The notes under the pieces are model-generated. The model searched no databases, was not told where the DNA came from, and saw only the letters and a list, made by a program, of their open reading frames with translations. A program made the translations under genes and the position numbers. A DNA stretch of 39,839 nt. Origin: Actinomycetes bacterium. Lineage in GTDB: Bacteria > Actinomycetota > Thermoleophilia > Solirubrobacterales > Solirubrobacteraceae. Of this stretch, positions 17,534-27,424 are shown piece by piece; the first letter of the stretch is position 1; the number at the start of each line of letters is the position of its first letter. The stretch is from positions 1 to 39,839 of the forward strand of contig JAJZDA010000009.1 in assembly GCA_021851525.1 (NCBI GenBank). Direction: 5' to 3'.

Positions 17534-18679
17534 TCACCACTCGGCGAAGGACCCATCGGCATGGACCCACATCGGCGGGCGCCAGCGATGACCGCGTTCG
17601 GCCGCGCGGCGGACGGCATGCTCGTCGACCTGAACGCCCAACCCAGGCATGAGCGGGCGCTGCACATACCCATGCTCGAAGCGGAGCGGCGACCGGTCGA
17701 CCAGGTAGTCCAAGACGTCGCTGCCATGGTTGTAATGGATCGTGACTGCCTGCTCCTGGATCAGGAAGTTCGGAATCGCGAACGACACCTGGAGGCTCGC
17801 GGCGAGCGAGATCGGACCGAGAGGACAGTGGGGCGCTACCACCACGTCCCAAGCCTCTGCCATCGCGGCGATCCGCCGCAGCTCGGAGATCCCGCCGGCG
17901 TGGGAGACGTCTGGCTGGATGACGGCGATCCCGGTCGGCAGCACATCGCGGAAGTCCCAGCGGGAGTAGAGGCGCTCGCCAGTTGCCAGTGGCACGGATG
18001 ACACGCCGACCAGACTGCCGAGGTCCCGGCTGTACTCCGCGAGCACCGGCTCCTCCACAAAGAGTGGGCAAACGGCCTCCAGCTCTGGCAGGACCCGTCG
18101 AGCCATCGCGCTCGACAGCCTTCCGTGAAAGTCGATCGCCAGATCTCGCTGGTCCCCTAGCACCTCTCGGACGAGGGTGGCGCGCGCGACGATGCCCTTC
18201 GTGGTCTGGAGCGTGTCGACAGGCGTGGTTGCGCCTGAGGCGTTCATCTTCACCGCAGTGAAGCCCGCTTCGAGCTGGGCCTGCACCTGCTCGACCAGGT
18301 CCGTCGGAACGTCGCCGCCAACCCATCCGTAGACCCGAACACGATCTCGCACCGCACCACCAAGCAGTTGGTGTGTGGGCACCCCGTGGAACTTTCCGGC
18401 GATGTCCCAGAGCGCTTGGTCGATGCCAGCGACAGCGCTGGCGAGGATCGGGCCGCCGCGGTAGAAGCCGCCCTTGGTGAGCACCTGCCAGTGATGCTCG
18501 ATCCTGAGCGGGTCCGAGCCGATCAGATACTCAGACAGCTCCTCGACAGCTGCGCGCACGGTGGCGGCGCGTCCTTCTACGATCGGCTCCCCCCAACCGA
18601 CGAGGCCCTCATCGGTCTCGACTCGAAGGAACAGGAAGCGTGGCGCGACGAGGAACGTCTCCATCTTCGTGATCTTCAC
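17534..18679 (-). CDS. dgoD: galactonate dehydratase-like enzyme (mandelate racemase/muconate lactonizing family)
   Basis: Colinear with E. coli DgoD from memory: 'MKITKMETFLV','DEGLVGWGEPIVEGRA','FYRGGPILASAVAGIDQALWDIAGK','DFHGRLSSAMA','FVEEPVLAEYS','SHAGGISELRRIA','APHCPLGPI'. Confidence 0.88.
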   Translation of the reverse strand: MKITKMETFLVAPRFLFLRVETDEGLVGWGEPIVEGRAATVRAAVEELSEYLIGSDPLRIEHHWQVLTKGGFYRGGPILASAVAGIDQALWDIAGKFHGVPTHQLLGGAVRDRVRVYGWVGGDVPTDLVEQVQAQLEAGFTAVKMNASGATTPVDTLQTTKGIVARATLVREVLGDQRDLAIDFHGRLSSAMARRVLPELEAVCPLFVEEPVLAEYSRDLGSLVGVSSVPLATGERLYSRWDFRDVLPTGIAVIQPDVSHAGGISELRRIAAMAEAWDVVVAPHCPLGPISLAASLQVSFAIPNFLIQEQAVTIHYNHGSDVLDYLVDRSPLRFEHGYVQRPLMPGLGVQVDEHAVRRAAERGHRWRPPMWVHADGSFAEW

Positions 18680-19458
18680 CGTGCCTCCTTGAATGCGCTC
18701 CAGCCCCCGTCGACGATCAGGCTGACCCCGGTGATGTAGGAGCTGTCTGCGGATGCCAGGAAGGCGACGGCCGCCGCTACCTCCTCGGGCCAGCCGAGTC
18801 GGCCCAAGACGGTCGCAGCGGCGACCGCGTCGCGATCGGATTGGTCGGCGTCGTCCCAGGCGTGGGTGAGGATGGGTCCGGGCTCGACGCTGTTCACCCG
18901 GACCTCAGGGCCGTAATCGACGGCCAACTGTCGTGTGAGAGCACTGAGAGCGCCTTTGGCCGCAGCGTACGCCGGCCTGCCACGAAACCCGAACCGTGCG
19001 TGCACCGACGATGTGACAATCACACAGCCACGCGCCGCCCTCAGCATGTCGACAAAGGTCTTGACCCCGAGGAACGCCGCCTTCAGAGTGACGGACATCT
19101 GGCGGTCCCAGTCGCTCTCGTCCAATTCGTGAACCGATCCCGGCACCTCCATGTACGCGTTGCTGTGCAACACGTCTAACCGGTCAGTAGTGCGGCTCAC
19201 GGCATCACGTAGCGCCAGCCAATCGCCGCTCTGAGACACGTCACAGTGCACGTAGTCGGCCGCAAGGCTTTCCTCCCGCAGCGTCTCGACGAGCGCCAGG
19301 CCCGCGCTGTCGTCGATGTCGGCCACGAAGACGTGAGCCCCCTCCGCGGCGAGTCGGCGGGCGCTAGCGGCGCCGATCCCTGCCGCACCACCGGTGACGA
19401 CCGCGGCTGCACCGGTGAACCGCTGCGCGCCAGGCGTAGGTTCCTGCCGCTCACGCAT
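18676..19458 (-). CDS. SDR-family oxidoreductase
   Basis: 'AAVVTGGAAGIGAASARRLA', 'YAAAKGALSALTRQLAVDYGPEVRVNSVEPGPI'; 4-nt overlap with dgoD-like gene. Confidence 0.92.
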   Translation of the reverse strand: MRERQEPTPGAQRFTGAAAVVTGGAAGIGAASARRLAAEGAHVFVADIDDSAGLALVETLREESLAADYVHCDVSQSGDWLALRDAVSRTTDRLDVLHSNAYMEVPGSVHELDESDWDRQMSVTLKAAFLGVKTFVDMLRAARGCVIVTSSVHARFGFRGRPAYAAAKGALSALTRQLAVDYGPEVRVNSVEPGPILTHAWDDADQSDRDAVAAATVLGRLGWPEEVAAAVAFLASADSSYITGVSLIVDGGWSAFKEAR

Positions 19459-20218
19459 TGGAGCCCACCATGAAGTCGGTGAGGTCGCGGAGAGTCGTGT
19501 GTGCGGGATCAACGGAGGCGACCACTCGCCCGGCGCGCATCACGATCAATGCATCGGCCAGTTCGAGCATCTGCGGCAGGTTGTGACCCACCATCACGAC
19601 GGTCTCACCGCGATCGGCCATGTCTCGAACGATCCGCAGCGCGGCTGCGGTCTCGCGCGGTCCCAGTGCCGCCGTCGGCTCGTCGAGCAGTACGACGCGA
19701 GCACCGAAGAGCATCGCACGCGTGATTGCGACGGCCTGGCGTTGTCCACCGCTCAGCTGCCTGACTCCGACGCGTGCCGATGGCATCCGGATACGAACCT
19801 CCCGGAGCGCAGCATCCGCCTCGTTCCGCATCCTGCGTCGATCCACGATGGGCACCCCGAGCACACGGCGAATCCGCTCGCGCCCGAGGAAGATGTTGTC
19901 TGCGATCGACATCGTGTCAACGAGTGCGAGGTCCTGGTAGAGCGACTCGATGCCGGCCGCACGGGCGGCGCGAGTCGACACGAGCAGCGTCGGGCGACCA
20001 TCGACGAAGACCGCACCCTCGTCCGGTAGCTCGACCCCGCTCAAGATCTTCAGGAGCGTCGACTTACCTGCACCGTTGTCACCGATGATGCCGTTGAGCC
20101 CAGGTCGGAAATCAATCGAAACGTCATCAAGGGCGGCCACGTGGCCATAGAGCTTGGACAACCTTCGGGCCGCGAGCCTTGGCACCGAAGTGGTGGTCTG
20201 TGTGTCGTTGACAGTCAT
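19451..20218 (-). CDS. sugar ABC transporter ATPase, single-domain (FrcA/RbsA-like)
   Basis: Walker A 'GDNGAGKST', 'LSGGQRQAVAITRAMLF'; 255 aa, one NBD only. Confidence 0.92.
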   Translation of the reverse strand: MTVNDTQTTTSVPRLAARRLSKLYGHVAALDDVSIDFRPGLNGIIGDNGAGKSTLLKILSGVELPDEGAVFVDGRPTLLVSTRAARAAGIESLYQDLALVDTMSIADNIFLGRERIRRVLGVPIVDRRRMRNEADAALREVRIRMPSARVGVRQLSGGQRQAVAITRAMLFGARVVLLDEPTAALGPRETAAALRIVRDMADRGETVVMVGHNLPQMLELADALIVMRAGRVVASVDPAHTTLRDLTDFMVGSNA

Positions 20219-21321
20219 CGGCCTTCAACCTCGAACGGGACGTCGGTGGGATGCGCACGTCGACGCGCCGCATGTAGCGTCCGCCACCGCGCCCGATGCC
20301 CTCCGACGTCTTGCAGGATCACGCCGATCAGCAGGAGAGCACCGGTTGCCACCTGCTGCCAGAACGACGGCACGCCAATGAGCAGCAGGCCGTCGTCGAG
20401 CGTTGACAGGACCATCACCCCGAGAAACGCGCCAAGGACCGTTCCGGTCCCCCCGGTGAGGCCGGTACCGCCAAGCAGGACCGCGGTAATCGCGGTGAGC
20501 TCAAGGCCCACACTGCCCTCCGTCGGCTGAGCGGTCCCGGTCTGTCCGACAAGCATGATGCCGGCGATGGCGGCGCAGAATCCACTCAGAGCGAACACGC
20601 CGAGGACATAGCGCTGGACGCGGATGCCGGCCAGACGCGCTGCCTCGGCGCTTCCTCCGACGGCGTAGACGTTGTGGCCCGGCAGAGTGAAGCGCATGCC
20701 GAAGACTGCCACGAGGGCGATCACGATCAGAATGATGACCAGCCAGGGAATCGAGGCGATTGTGCCGGTGCCGACCGATGCCAGGAAGTTGCTCGTGACA
20801 CCGACCGGGTTGCCGTTCGTGAGCAGCAGTGCAATACCGGAGAACGCAGAGAACGTCGCCAGAGTCGCAATCACCGAGCTGATGCGCAGGTACGCGACGA
20901 CGAAGCCGTTGACAGCGCCCGTCAACACCCCGGCGGCCAGTCCTGCCACGATCCCCAGCGCAACCGATCCGTTCAGATGGAGTACGACCTCTGCCGTGAC
21001 GGCCGTGACCAGGCCCGCGTTTGATCCGACGGAGATGTCGAGCTCACCGGAGATCATCACGATCACCTCGCCGATCGCGACCACACCGAGGATCGTCCCT
21101 GAGTCGACGATCTGAATGATGTTCGCCCCGATGAACTCGCGTCCGTTGCTGGCAATGCCGAAGATCGCCAGGAGCATGCCGAGAGCACCCACGAGCGCGA
21201 GGGCGACAATGGTGTCGCGTCCGATCCGGCTGACGTATTCAGAGATGCGCGCCGCGGCCAGCGGCTGGCCGTCCTCAGTCGGCCGCTCCCCTTCGATCTT
21301 CGTCTGGTCGTCGACACCCAT
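20215..21321 (-). CDS. ribose-type ABC transporter permease (RbsC/FrcC-like)
   Basis: 'ISGELDISVGSNAGLVTAVTAEVVL', 'NVYAVGGSAEAARLAGIRVQRYVLGVFALSGFCAAIAGIML'; 4-nt overlap with ATPase. Confidence 0.93.
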   Translation of the reverse strand: MGVDDQTKIEGERPTEDGQPLAAARISEYVSRIGRDTIVALALVGALGMLLAIFGIASNGREFIGANIIQIVDSGTILGVVAIGEVIVMISGELDISVGSNAGLVTAVTAEVVLHLNGSVALGIVAGLAAGVLTGAVNGFVVAYLRISSVIATLATFSAFSGIALLLTNGNPVGVTSNFLASVGTGTIASIPWLVIILIVIALVAVFGMRFTLPGHNVYAVGGSAEAARLAGIRVQRYVLGVFALSGFCAAIAGIMLVGQTGTAQPTEGSVGLELTAITAVLLGGTGLTGGTGTVLGAFLGVMVLSTLDDGLLLIGVPSFWQQVATGALLLIGVILQDVGGHRARWRTLHAARRRAHPTDVPFEVEGR

Positions 21322-21439
21322 GATAAGTCGCTCCTTCCTCCACCATGTGACACACGTTGGCACTTCGAGAGATGGCCTGTCAGTGCACGACTGGGCGGGC
21401 GTCGCCCTCCCGGCCGAGGCCCGCCCAGTTGCACCACTC

Positions 21440-22525
21440 CTACTTGCAGGACTTGTCGACCTTGTGCAGGTTCTTCTGCGTCAGGACCACCGGTGCCACG
21501 TCGACATTTGCCTTGAAAGGCTTGTGCTTGACGACGTGTTGATACATCTCGTTGACCGCGGCCGCGCCAACGCCATTCGGATAGATGTAGTTGCTGGCCC
21601 GGAAGCCCACGCTCGCGGCTCCCTTCGCCCAGATCGTGCACGCGAGGTCTCCGCCCAGGCCGACCGCGTCAATGTGGGAAGCCGGAACACCGCCCGCCAC
21701 CAACGCCTTCGCTGCGCCGAATGCGACGTCGTCGTTCCCTCCCGTCACCAGCCAGTAGGACGCCTGAGGATGCGACACCTTGATCGGACCAGTCGCCGAG
21801 TAGGCCTGTTGCGTCACGTTGTCACTCGTCGGCTCGTTGATGATGTGCCCCTTCGGGAAGCCCTCCTTGATGGCTGTGGCCCGTTCGCCGTTGGTGCGCT
21901 GCTGAATCGTCTGCAACGACGGGTTGGTGACGAGCAACATGTAGGTGCTCGCCGCCGGCCACTTGGAGTTCTTGTACACGCGCATCATGAGCGCCCCTGA
22001 GTTGTGGCCGAACTGCGCACCGCTGATGCCCACGTACGGCACTTGCTTGCCGTTGGCACCCGCAAAGCCATTATCCAGCGCAATGATCGGGACCTTCGCG
22101 GCGTTGGCCAGCTTGACCATGCGGGGTCCCAGCTGCTCCGTCGGGGCAACCACGATCAGGCCCTTGACCCCGTTGGCGATGGCCTGCTGGATGTCGCTGA
22201 TCGTCGTCGACGCGCTGTTGTTCTCGTTGTAGACCTTGACATTGGCGCCGAGTTTCTTGCCTTCGGCCACGGCGCCGTCGCCCTGATCCACGAAATAGGA
22301 AATGGATCCGTCGGTCTGAAGGACGGCAAACGTCGGCTTCGAGCTCGACGCGATGCCCGCTGTCCCGCCGTGCGACGCGCTGCCGGACGTTCTGCTGCCG
22401 TTCGCCAAAGCGACAACCGGCACAGTGACGGCCGCCAGAACGGACACCACGCTGGCGACCGTGACAATCAGTGACCGGCGCGGATGATCGCGTCCTTGTG
22501 GGCCGGTCATGCTCTGATTCTGCAT
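21440..22525 (-). CDS. periplasmic sugar-binding protein (RbsB/Peripla_BP_4-like)
   Basis: 'ISDIQQAIANGVKGLIVVAPTEQLGPRMVKLANAAKVPIIALDN', 'HNSGALMMRVY', 'GGDLACTIWAKGAAS'. Confidence 0.92.
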   Translation of the reverse strand: MQNQSMTGPQGRDHPRRSLIVTVASVVSVLAAVTVPVVALANGSRTSGSASHGGTAGIASSSKPTFAVLQTDGSISYFVDQGDGAVAEGKKLGANVKVYNENNSASTTISDIQQAIANGVKGLIVVAPTEQLGPRMVKLANAAKVPIIALDNGFAGANGKQVPYVGISGAQFGHNSGALMMRVYKNSKWPAASTYMLLVTNPSLQTIQQRTNGERATAIKEGFPKGHIINEPTSDNVTQQAYSATGPIKVSHPQASYWLVTGGNDDVAFGAAKALVAGGVPASHIDAVGLGGDLACTIWAKGAASVGFRASNYIYPNGVGAAAVNEMYQHVVKHKPFKANVDVAPVVLTQKNLHKVDKSCK

Positions 22526-22539
22526 TCTCCCCTCCTCTG

Positions 22540-22557
22540 GTTGGGCTCTAGCCCAAC
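22540..22557. promoter_or_regulatory. 18-bp inverted repeat just upstream of the SBP gene
   Basis: GTTGGGCT-CT-AGCCCAAC. Confidence 0.5.
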
Positions 22558-22703
22558 GTCGACTACGTACGCGGATGGCTCTGCAGCTGCCTGTTCCCAC
22601 ACATGTGGACGAGGCGATGGTCACCCCCGCTCATGTTGAGGCAATCGAGCAGCTCGCTTATAGTATAAACAGATTAGCGAATGTCTAGCAAGAGGGGTGA
22701 GCC

Positions 22704-23402
22704 TTGAACACGGAACGTGAATCGATCAGTCGGCGAGCTGTGGTCACCGGAGGTTGCAGTGGAATCGGCTCCGCGATCGCCGCTGCTCTGCGGGCCGACG
22801 GGTCCGACGTCATCGTCGTCGACATCGGCGACGAAGCTGACGTGTACCTCGACGTGTCGGTCGCACAGGACGTCGACAACGCTGCCTCGGCAATCGGAGC
22901 CGTGGACGTCCTGATCAACTGTGCCGGAATACCCGGACCGTCGAAGCCGGTCGTCGAGGTCACCGACGAGGAGTGGGCGTTCACCATGGCGGTGAATCTC
23001 ACGGGAGCGTTCAACCTATGCCGAGCCTTTGTTCCGGCGATGGTTGAACGGGGCTGGGGCCGCGTGGTCAACGTGGCCAGCATCGCCGGCAAAGAGGGAA
23101 ACCCGAACCTTGCGCCCTATTCGGTGAGCAAGGCCGGCATGATCGCCCTCACGAAGTCGCTCGGGAAGGAGCTTGCGCAGACCGGCGTGCTCGTGAACGC
23201 CGTCGCGCCGGCAGTGATCGCCACGGGCATGAATGCGAACACGGCGCACGACGTTATGGACTACATGATCTCGAGGATCCCAATGGGGCGACTCGGGCAG
23301 CCGGAAGAGGTTGCCGAACTCGTGCGTTGGCTCGCGTCGGACCGATGCACGTTCTCGACAGGGGCCGTCTTCGACGCCAGTGGCGGCCGCGCGACGTACT
23401 GA
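22704..23402 (+). CDS. SDR-family oxidoreductase
   Basis: 'AVVTGGCSGIGSAIAAALRADG', 'YSVSKAGMIALTKSLGKELAQTGVLVNAVAPAVI'; TTG start. Confidence 0.92.
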   Translation: MNTERESISRRAVVTGGCSGIGSAIAAALRADGSDVIVVDIGDEADVYLDVSVAQDVDNAASAIGAVDVLINCAGIPGPSKPVVEVTDEEWAFTMAVNLTGAFNLCRAFVPAMVERGWGRVVNVASIAGKEGNPNLAPYSVSKAGMIALTKSLGKELAQTGVLVNAVAPAVIATGMNANTAHDVMDYMISRIPMGRLGQPEEVAELVRWLASDRCTFSTGAVFDASGGRATY

Positions 23403-23431
23403 GACCCACTTCGAGCGAAAGGTGAAGTCCC

Positions 23432-24283
23432 GTGGAGCTATTGCGGATCGGTGAGCAGGGAAGGGAGCGGCCCTGCGTCCGGCTGGACCGAGAGGTCTAT
23501 GACCTCACACCACTCGTGCGCGACATCGACGGCTCCTTCCTCGAGGGCGATGGGCTGGCTAGGACCCGCGACGCGCTGGAGCGAATGGCACTTCCGCGCC
23601 TCAACATCGACGAGCAGCGCATCGCAGCACCGATCGCGCGGCCCCAGGCCGTGATCTGCATTGGGCAGAACTACGCAGCCCACGCCACCGAGTCCGGCTC
23701 GGCGCCGCCAGAGCACCCGATCGTCTTCTTCAAGCACCCCAATACCGTGATTGGACCGTACGACGACGTCCTCCGCCCGCGGAACTCGCGGCGCCTGGAT
23801 TGGGAGGTCGAGTTAGGTGTCGTTATCGGTCGTCGCGCTCGGTATCTCGACTCACCTGACGACGCCCTGGCGCATGTCGCCGGTTATGTCGTGTCGAACG
23901 ACGTTTCCGAGCGGACCCTCCAGCTCGAGACCTCCGGCGGCCAGTGGTCCAAGGGGAAGTGCTGCGAAACGTTCAATCCGCTCGGGCCTTGGCTTCGGCC
24001 GGCCGACGAAGTGGCCGAGGTCCAGGCTCTGAGCCTCAGGTCGTGGGTCAACGGTGAACCACGGCAGGACTCATCAACCGCAGACATGATCTTCGCGGTC
24101 GCCCAGCTTGTGTATGACCTGAGCCAATTCCTCGTGCTTGAGCCTGGAGACCTGATCAACACCGGCACCCCAGAGGGTGTCGCGCTCTCGGGCCGGTTTC
24201 CGTACCTGACCTCCGGCGATGTCATGGAGTTGGAGATCGAGGGGCTCGGACGTCAGCGCCAGAGCATCGTGGAGGCTCGCTGA
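23432..24283 (+). CDS. fumarylacetoacetate hydrolase-family protein (candidate 2,4-diketo-3-deoxy-sugar-acid hydrolase)
   Basis: 'ICIGQNYAAHATESG', 'FFKHPNTVIGPYD', 'DWEVELGVVIG', 'GYVVSNDVSERTLQ', 'PGDLINTGTPEGVALSG'. Confidence 0.9.
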   Translation: MELLRIGEQGRERPCVRLDREVYDLTPLVRDIDGSFLEGDGLARTRDALERMALPRLNIDEQRIAAPIARPQAVICIGQNYAAHATESGSAPPEHPIVFFKHPNTVIGPYDDVLRPRNSRRLDWEVELGVVIGRRARYLDSPDDALAHVAGYVVSNDVSERTLQLETSGGQWSKGKCCETFNPLGPWLRPADEVAEVQALSLRSWVNGEPRQDSSTADMIFAVAQLVYDLSQFLVLEPGDLINTGTPEGVALSGRFPYLTSGDVMELEIEGLGRQRQSIVEAR

Positions 24284-24349
24284 CCGGCCGGCGCTGCGAC
24301 TCGACGCCGCGGTCGAGGCCCTGATCGAAGCCAGTAAGTATGATTAGCG

Positions 24350-25126
24350 ATGATGTCCTACCCGAAGTCGCAAGAACCCGTTCGGTCGCCCCGACCACGA
24401 CGGCGCGGATTCCGCGGCCATGGTTCGCACGCGGCGATGGTGACCGAGCTCGGTCGACGGATCGTCGGAGGCGAATTCGAGCCCGGCGAGATCCTGGACC
24501 TGGCTCGGCTCGAGCAGGAGATGAGATTCGGACGGACGGCGCTGCGCGAGACCATGAAAGTCCTGGCCTCGAAGGGGCTCATCGATGCCCGTCAGGGCAC
24601 CGGCACGTTCGTCACGGACCGCGCGCACTGGAATCTGCTCGACCCTGACCTGCTGCGTTGGCACTATGAGACTCAGCCCCAGCATCACTTTCTGGACTCG
24701 CTGTCGGAGTTCCGGTTCTCGGTGGAGCCAGCAGCGGCAGGCTTGGCGGCCGAACGTCGCTCTGATGAGCAACTCCAGATCCTGGCCCGTGCGCTCGGTG
24801 ACATGGGCGCCAACTTCGATGACCGAGCGTTGTTCACAGGCTCCGACCTCGAGTTCCACGCAACCGTTCTCGAGGCATCCGGGAACGAGTTCTTCGTGCA
24901 ATTGGAGCCAATCATCGAGGCTGCGCTGTTCACGCGTGTCCAGTCCGTGCAGGCGGACGACGAACGTCGCGAGGAGACCCTCGCATCCCATCGCAGGGTG
25001 TTCGACGCCATCGCTGATCGGAACTCAGATGGAGCGACCGCTGCCATGCGCCACCTTCTCAAGGTTGCGCGTCAGCAGGAGCGGCTGGCAAGCCCCGAGA
25101 CTGCAGTCGCAGTCGCCGCCGACTAG
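24350..25126 (+). CDS. FadR/GntR-family regulator (FCD domain)
   Basis: 'LARLEQEMRFGRTALRETMKVLASKGLIDARQGTGTFVTDR' plus FCD-like 'DLEFHATVLEASGNEFF'. Confidence 0.92.
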   Translation: MMSYPKSQEPVRSPRPRRRGFRGHGSHAAMVTELGRRIVGGEFEPGEILDLARLEQEMRFGRTALRETMKVLASKGLIDARQGTGTFVTDRAHWNLLDPDLLRWHYETQPQHHFLDSLSEFRFSVEPAAAGLAAERRSDEQLQILARALGDMGANFDDRALFTGSDLEFHATVLEASGNEFFVQLEPIIEAALFTRVQSVQADDERREETLASHRRVFDAIADRNSDGATAAMRHLLKVARQQERLASPETAVAVAAD

Positions 25127-25218
25127 TCGCAGCGGCATCTGCGGGTCTGCGCGCGGCGGCGTCGAGGATCTGCTGGGGGTGCGCGCAAGCAGCCGTCCGG
25201 GAGAGGGAGTGGCATAAG

Positions 25219-26109
25219 TTGAGCCGCGACGCTCAGTGCATCGCTGTGGATGTGGCGTGTGACGCGGGCGACGTTCTCGGTGAGGGGCCCCTCTGGAATG
25301 TCGACGGTGGCGTTCTCTATTGGCTCGACATCGAGCGGCGCTTCATCCACGCCCTTGAGCCTGAGCGCCGTGCCCATGAGCGGGTGGTGATCCAACTCCA
25401 GCCTTCGGCGCTTGGGTTGAGAGCTCGCGGGGGCTTGATCGTCGCGGCCACGCGGTGTCTTCTCGGCTTGGATCGGTTGGACGGCGAGCCGCGTGTTCTG
25501 GCTGAGCTCACGGACGTGCGCTCAGACGTGCGCTTCAACGATGGCGAGTGTGATCCCCAGGGCCGCTTTTGGGCTGGCACGACGAGCGGTTCGGATGCGG
25601 GGGGGGCTGCGCTGTACCGACTGGAGCACGACGGCTCGGTGACCACCGTCCTGCGCGACGTCACCATCTCCAACGGCCTGGCGTGGGCACCAGATCACTC
25701 CACATTGTTCTACGTCGACACACCGACCGGAGGTGTTGATGCGTTTGACTACGACGCCGAGACGGGCACGATCAGCCGCAGACGTCGTCTGATCGATATC
25801 AACCCCAGGGACGGCTATCCGGACGGAATGACCGTCGACGCGGAGGGATTTCTATGGGTCGCGCTTTGGGGCGGCGGCACGGTGCGGCGGTACCGGCCAG
25901 ATGGGAGGCTCGAGGCGATCGTGACCGTTCCGAGCAGCCAGCCGACGAGCTGCTGCTTCGGTGGCAAGAGGCTTGATCAGCTGTTCATCACGTCCGCCCG
26001 CTACGGTCTCAGCCCCGAGCAACTCACGCGTGAGCCCCTGGCGGGGGCGCTGTTCACCTGCCAACCGGGCGTGACTGGGCTCCCACCAACAGCGGTCTCT
26101 GAGATCTAG
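25219..26109 (+). CDS. SMP-30/gluconolactonase/LRE-family lactonase
   Basis: 'LGEGPLWNVDGGVLYWLDI', 'RFNDGECDPQGRFWAGT', 'SNGLAWAPDHSTLFYVDT', 'PDGMTVDAEGFLWVALWGGG'. Confidence 0.92.
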   Translation: MSRDAQCIAVDVACDAGDVLGEGPLWNVDGGVLYWLDIERRFIHALEPERRAHERVVIQLQPSALGLRARGGLIVAATRCLLGLDRLDGEPRVLAELTDVRSDVRFNDGECDPQGRFWAGTTSGSDAGGAALYRLEHDGSVTTVLRDVTISNGLAWAPDHSTLFYVDTPTGGVDAFDYDAETGTISRRRRLIDINPRDGYPDGMTVDAEGFLWVALWGGGTVRRYRPDGRLEAIVTVPSSQPTSCCFGGKRLDQLFITSARYGLSPEQLTREPLAGALFTCQPGVTGLPPTAVSEI

Positions 26110-26128
26110 GGATCGAGCTGCCAAGCTG

Positions 26129-27424
26129 TCAGTCGCACCAACTCGAGCCTGAGCGCCCCGCGTCATCCCCTCGCACGACGGGAAGGGGCGACGGGAGCTT
26201 CCAGAGATGCTCGATCTCGACCAGCCTGTTGTATTTTGCGAGCCTTTCAGATTGGGTGATCGACCCGATCTTGATGTGATCGGCGCCGAGACCAACGGCC
26301 AGGTCCGCAAGCCAGTCATCCTCGGTCTCGCCGCTGCGGGCGCTGACGACGATGCGCCAACCTGCAGCGCGCGCCGCCTGAAAGGCCGCGAGAGCGTCGG
26401 TCAGCGTTCCGACCTGGTTGGCCTTCAGCAGCAGGGCGTCAGCCGCCCGTGCTGCGACAGCACGGTTGATGCGGGCGACGTTCGTACAGAGCAAGTCGTC
26501 GCCGAGGGTCATGGCGCGGCCGTTCAGCACCGTCCTGAGTTGCGGCCAGCCGTCCCAGTCCTCCTCGGCGAGACCATCCTCGATCGAGACGATCGGGAAA
26601 CGGTCGATCCAGCCGGAGATGAGGTCGATCACGCCAGCGGAGTCGAGTTCAGTGCCATCGATCTGGTATGTGCCTGCATTCCAGAAGTGCGAGGCAGCGA
26701 CATCCACGGTCAGGGCGACGCCCTGACGGCCGGATCTGCTGATCGCGTCGACGGCACACTGGAGCATCTCCGCCGCGTCCGAGAACGGTGGGGCGAGTCC
26801 ACCCTCGTCGGCCCGAAGCATCCGCATGCCATAGCGTCTGTGGACCAACTCGGCAGCAGCAGTGAACACATCGAAGACCGTCGCGAGCACCTTGCTGGTG
26901 CTGCCGGCTTGCAGCGGCATCACCTGCACGTCCTGGAGCTCAACCTGACCGCCCGCATGCTTCCCACCGCTGAAAAGGTTGATCATCGGCAACGGAATTG
27001 CCGGCTTGGTACCGGCAAGCTCTGAGATGTAGCGCCACAGCGGAATACCCCGTTCACCGGCGCGCGCGCGTGCATAGGCAAGGGAGAGAGCCAGCGCGGC
27101 GTTCGCTCCCAGCCTGGCAAATCCGTCCGTGCCGTCGAGCTCACGGATGCCGGCGTCCAGGGTGGCCTGATCCTCGGGTGCCTCGGCCAACGCCCAGTCG
27201 GCGAACTCACCGCGCAGGTGTCCGACCGCCTTCAGGCAACCCATCCCGCGGAAACGCCTCGGGTCGCCGTCACGCAGTTCGAACGCCTCGGCCGCCCCCG
27301 TCGAGGCGCCTGCGGGCACCGACGCTGAACCTCTGGCGCCGCTGGCCAGCGTGAGCATCGCTTTGACCGTCGGCCGGCCACGGCTGTCAAGGACCTCCAG
27401 GGCGTCTACCTCAATGATGCTCAA
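26129..27424 (-). CDS. divergent enolase (phosphopyruvate hydratase) paralog
   Basis: 'EVLDSRGRPTV','PAGASTGAAEAFELRDGD','SIEDGLAEEDWDGW','LGDDLLCTNVARI','LLLKANQVGTLTDAL','SARSGETEDDWLADLAVG','IKIGSITQSERLAKYNRL'; TTG start in TTGA overlap with kinase. Confidence 0.9.
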   Translation of the reverse strand: MSIIEVDALEVLDSRGRPTVKAMLTLASGARGSASVPAGASTGAAEAFELRDGDPRRFRGMGCLKAVGHLRGEFADWALAEAPEDQATLDAGIRELDGTDGFARLGANAALALSLAYARARAGERGIPLWRYISELAGTKPAIPLPMINLFSGGKHAGGQVELQDVQVMPLQAGSTSKVLATVFDVFTAAAELVHRRYGMRMLRADEGGLAPPFSDAAEMLQCAVDAISRSGRQGVALTVDVAASHFWNAGTYQIDGTELDSAGVIDLISGWIDRFPIVSIEDGLAEEDWDGWPQLRTVLNGRAMTLGDDLLCTNVARINRAVAARAADALLLKANQVGTLTDALAAFQAARAAGWRIVVSARSGETEDDWLADLAVGLGADHIKIGSITQSERLAKYNRLVEIEHLWKLPSPLPVVRGDDAGRSGSSWCD

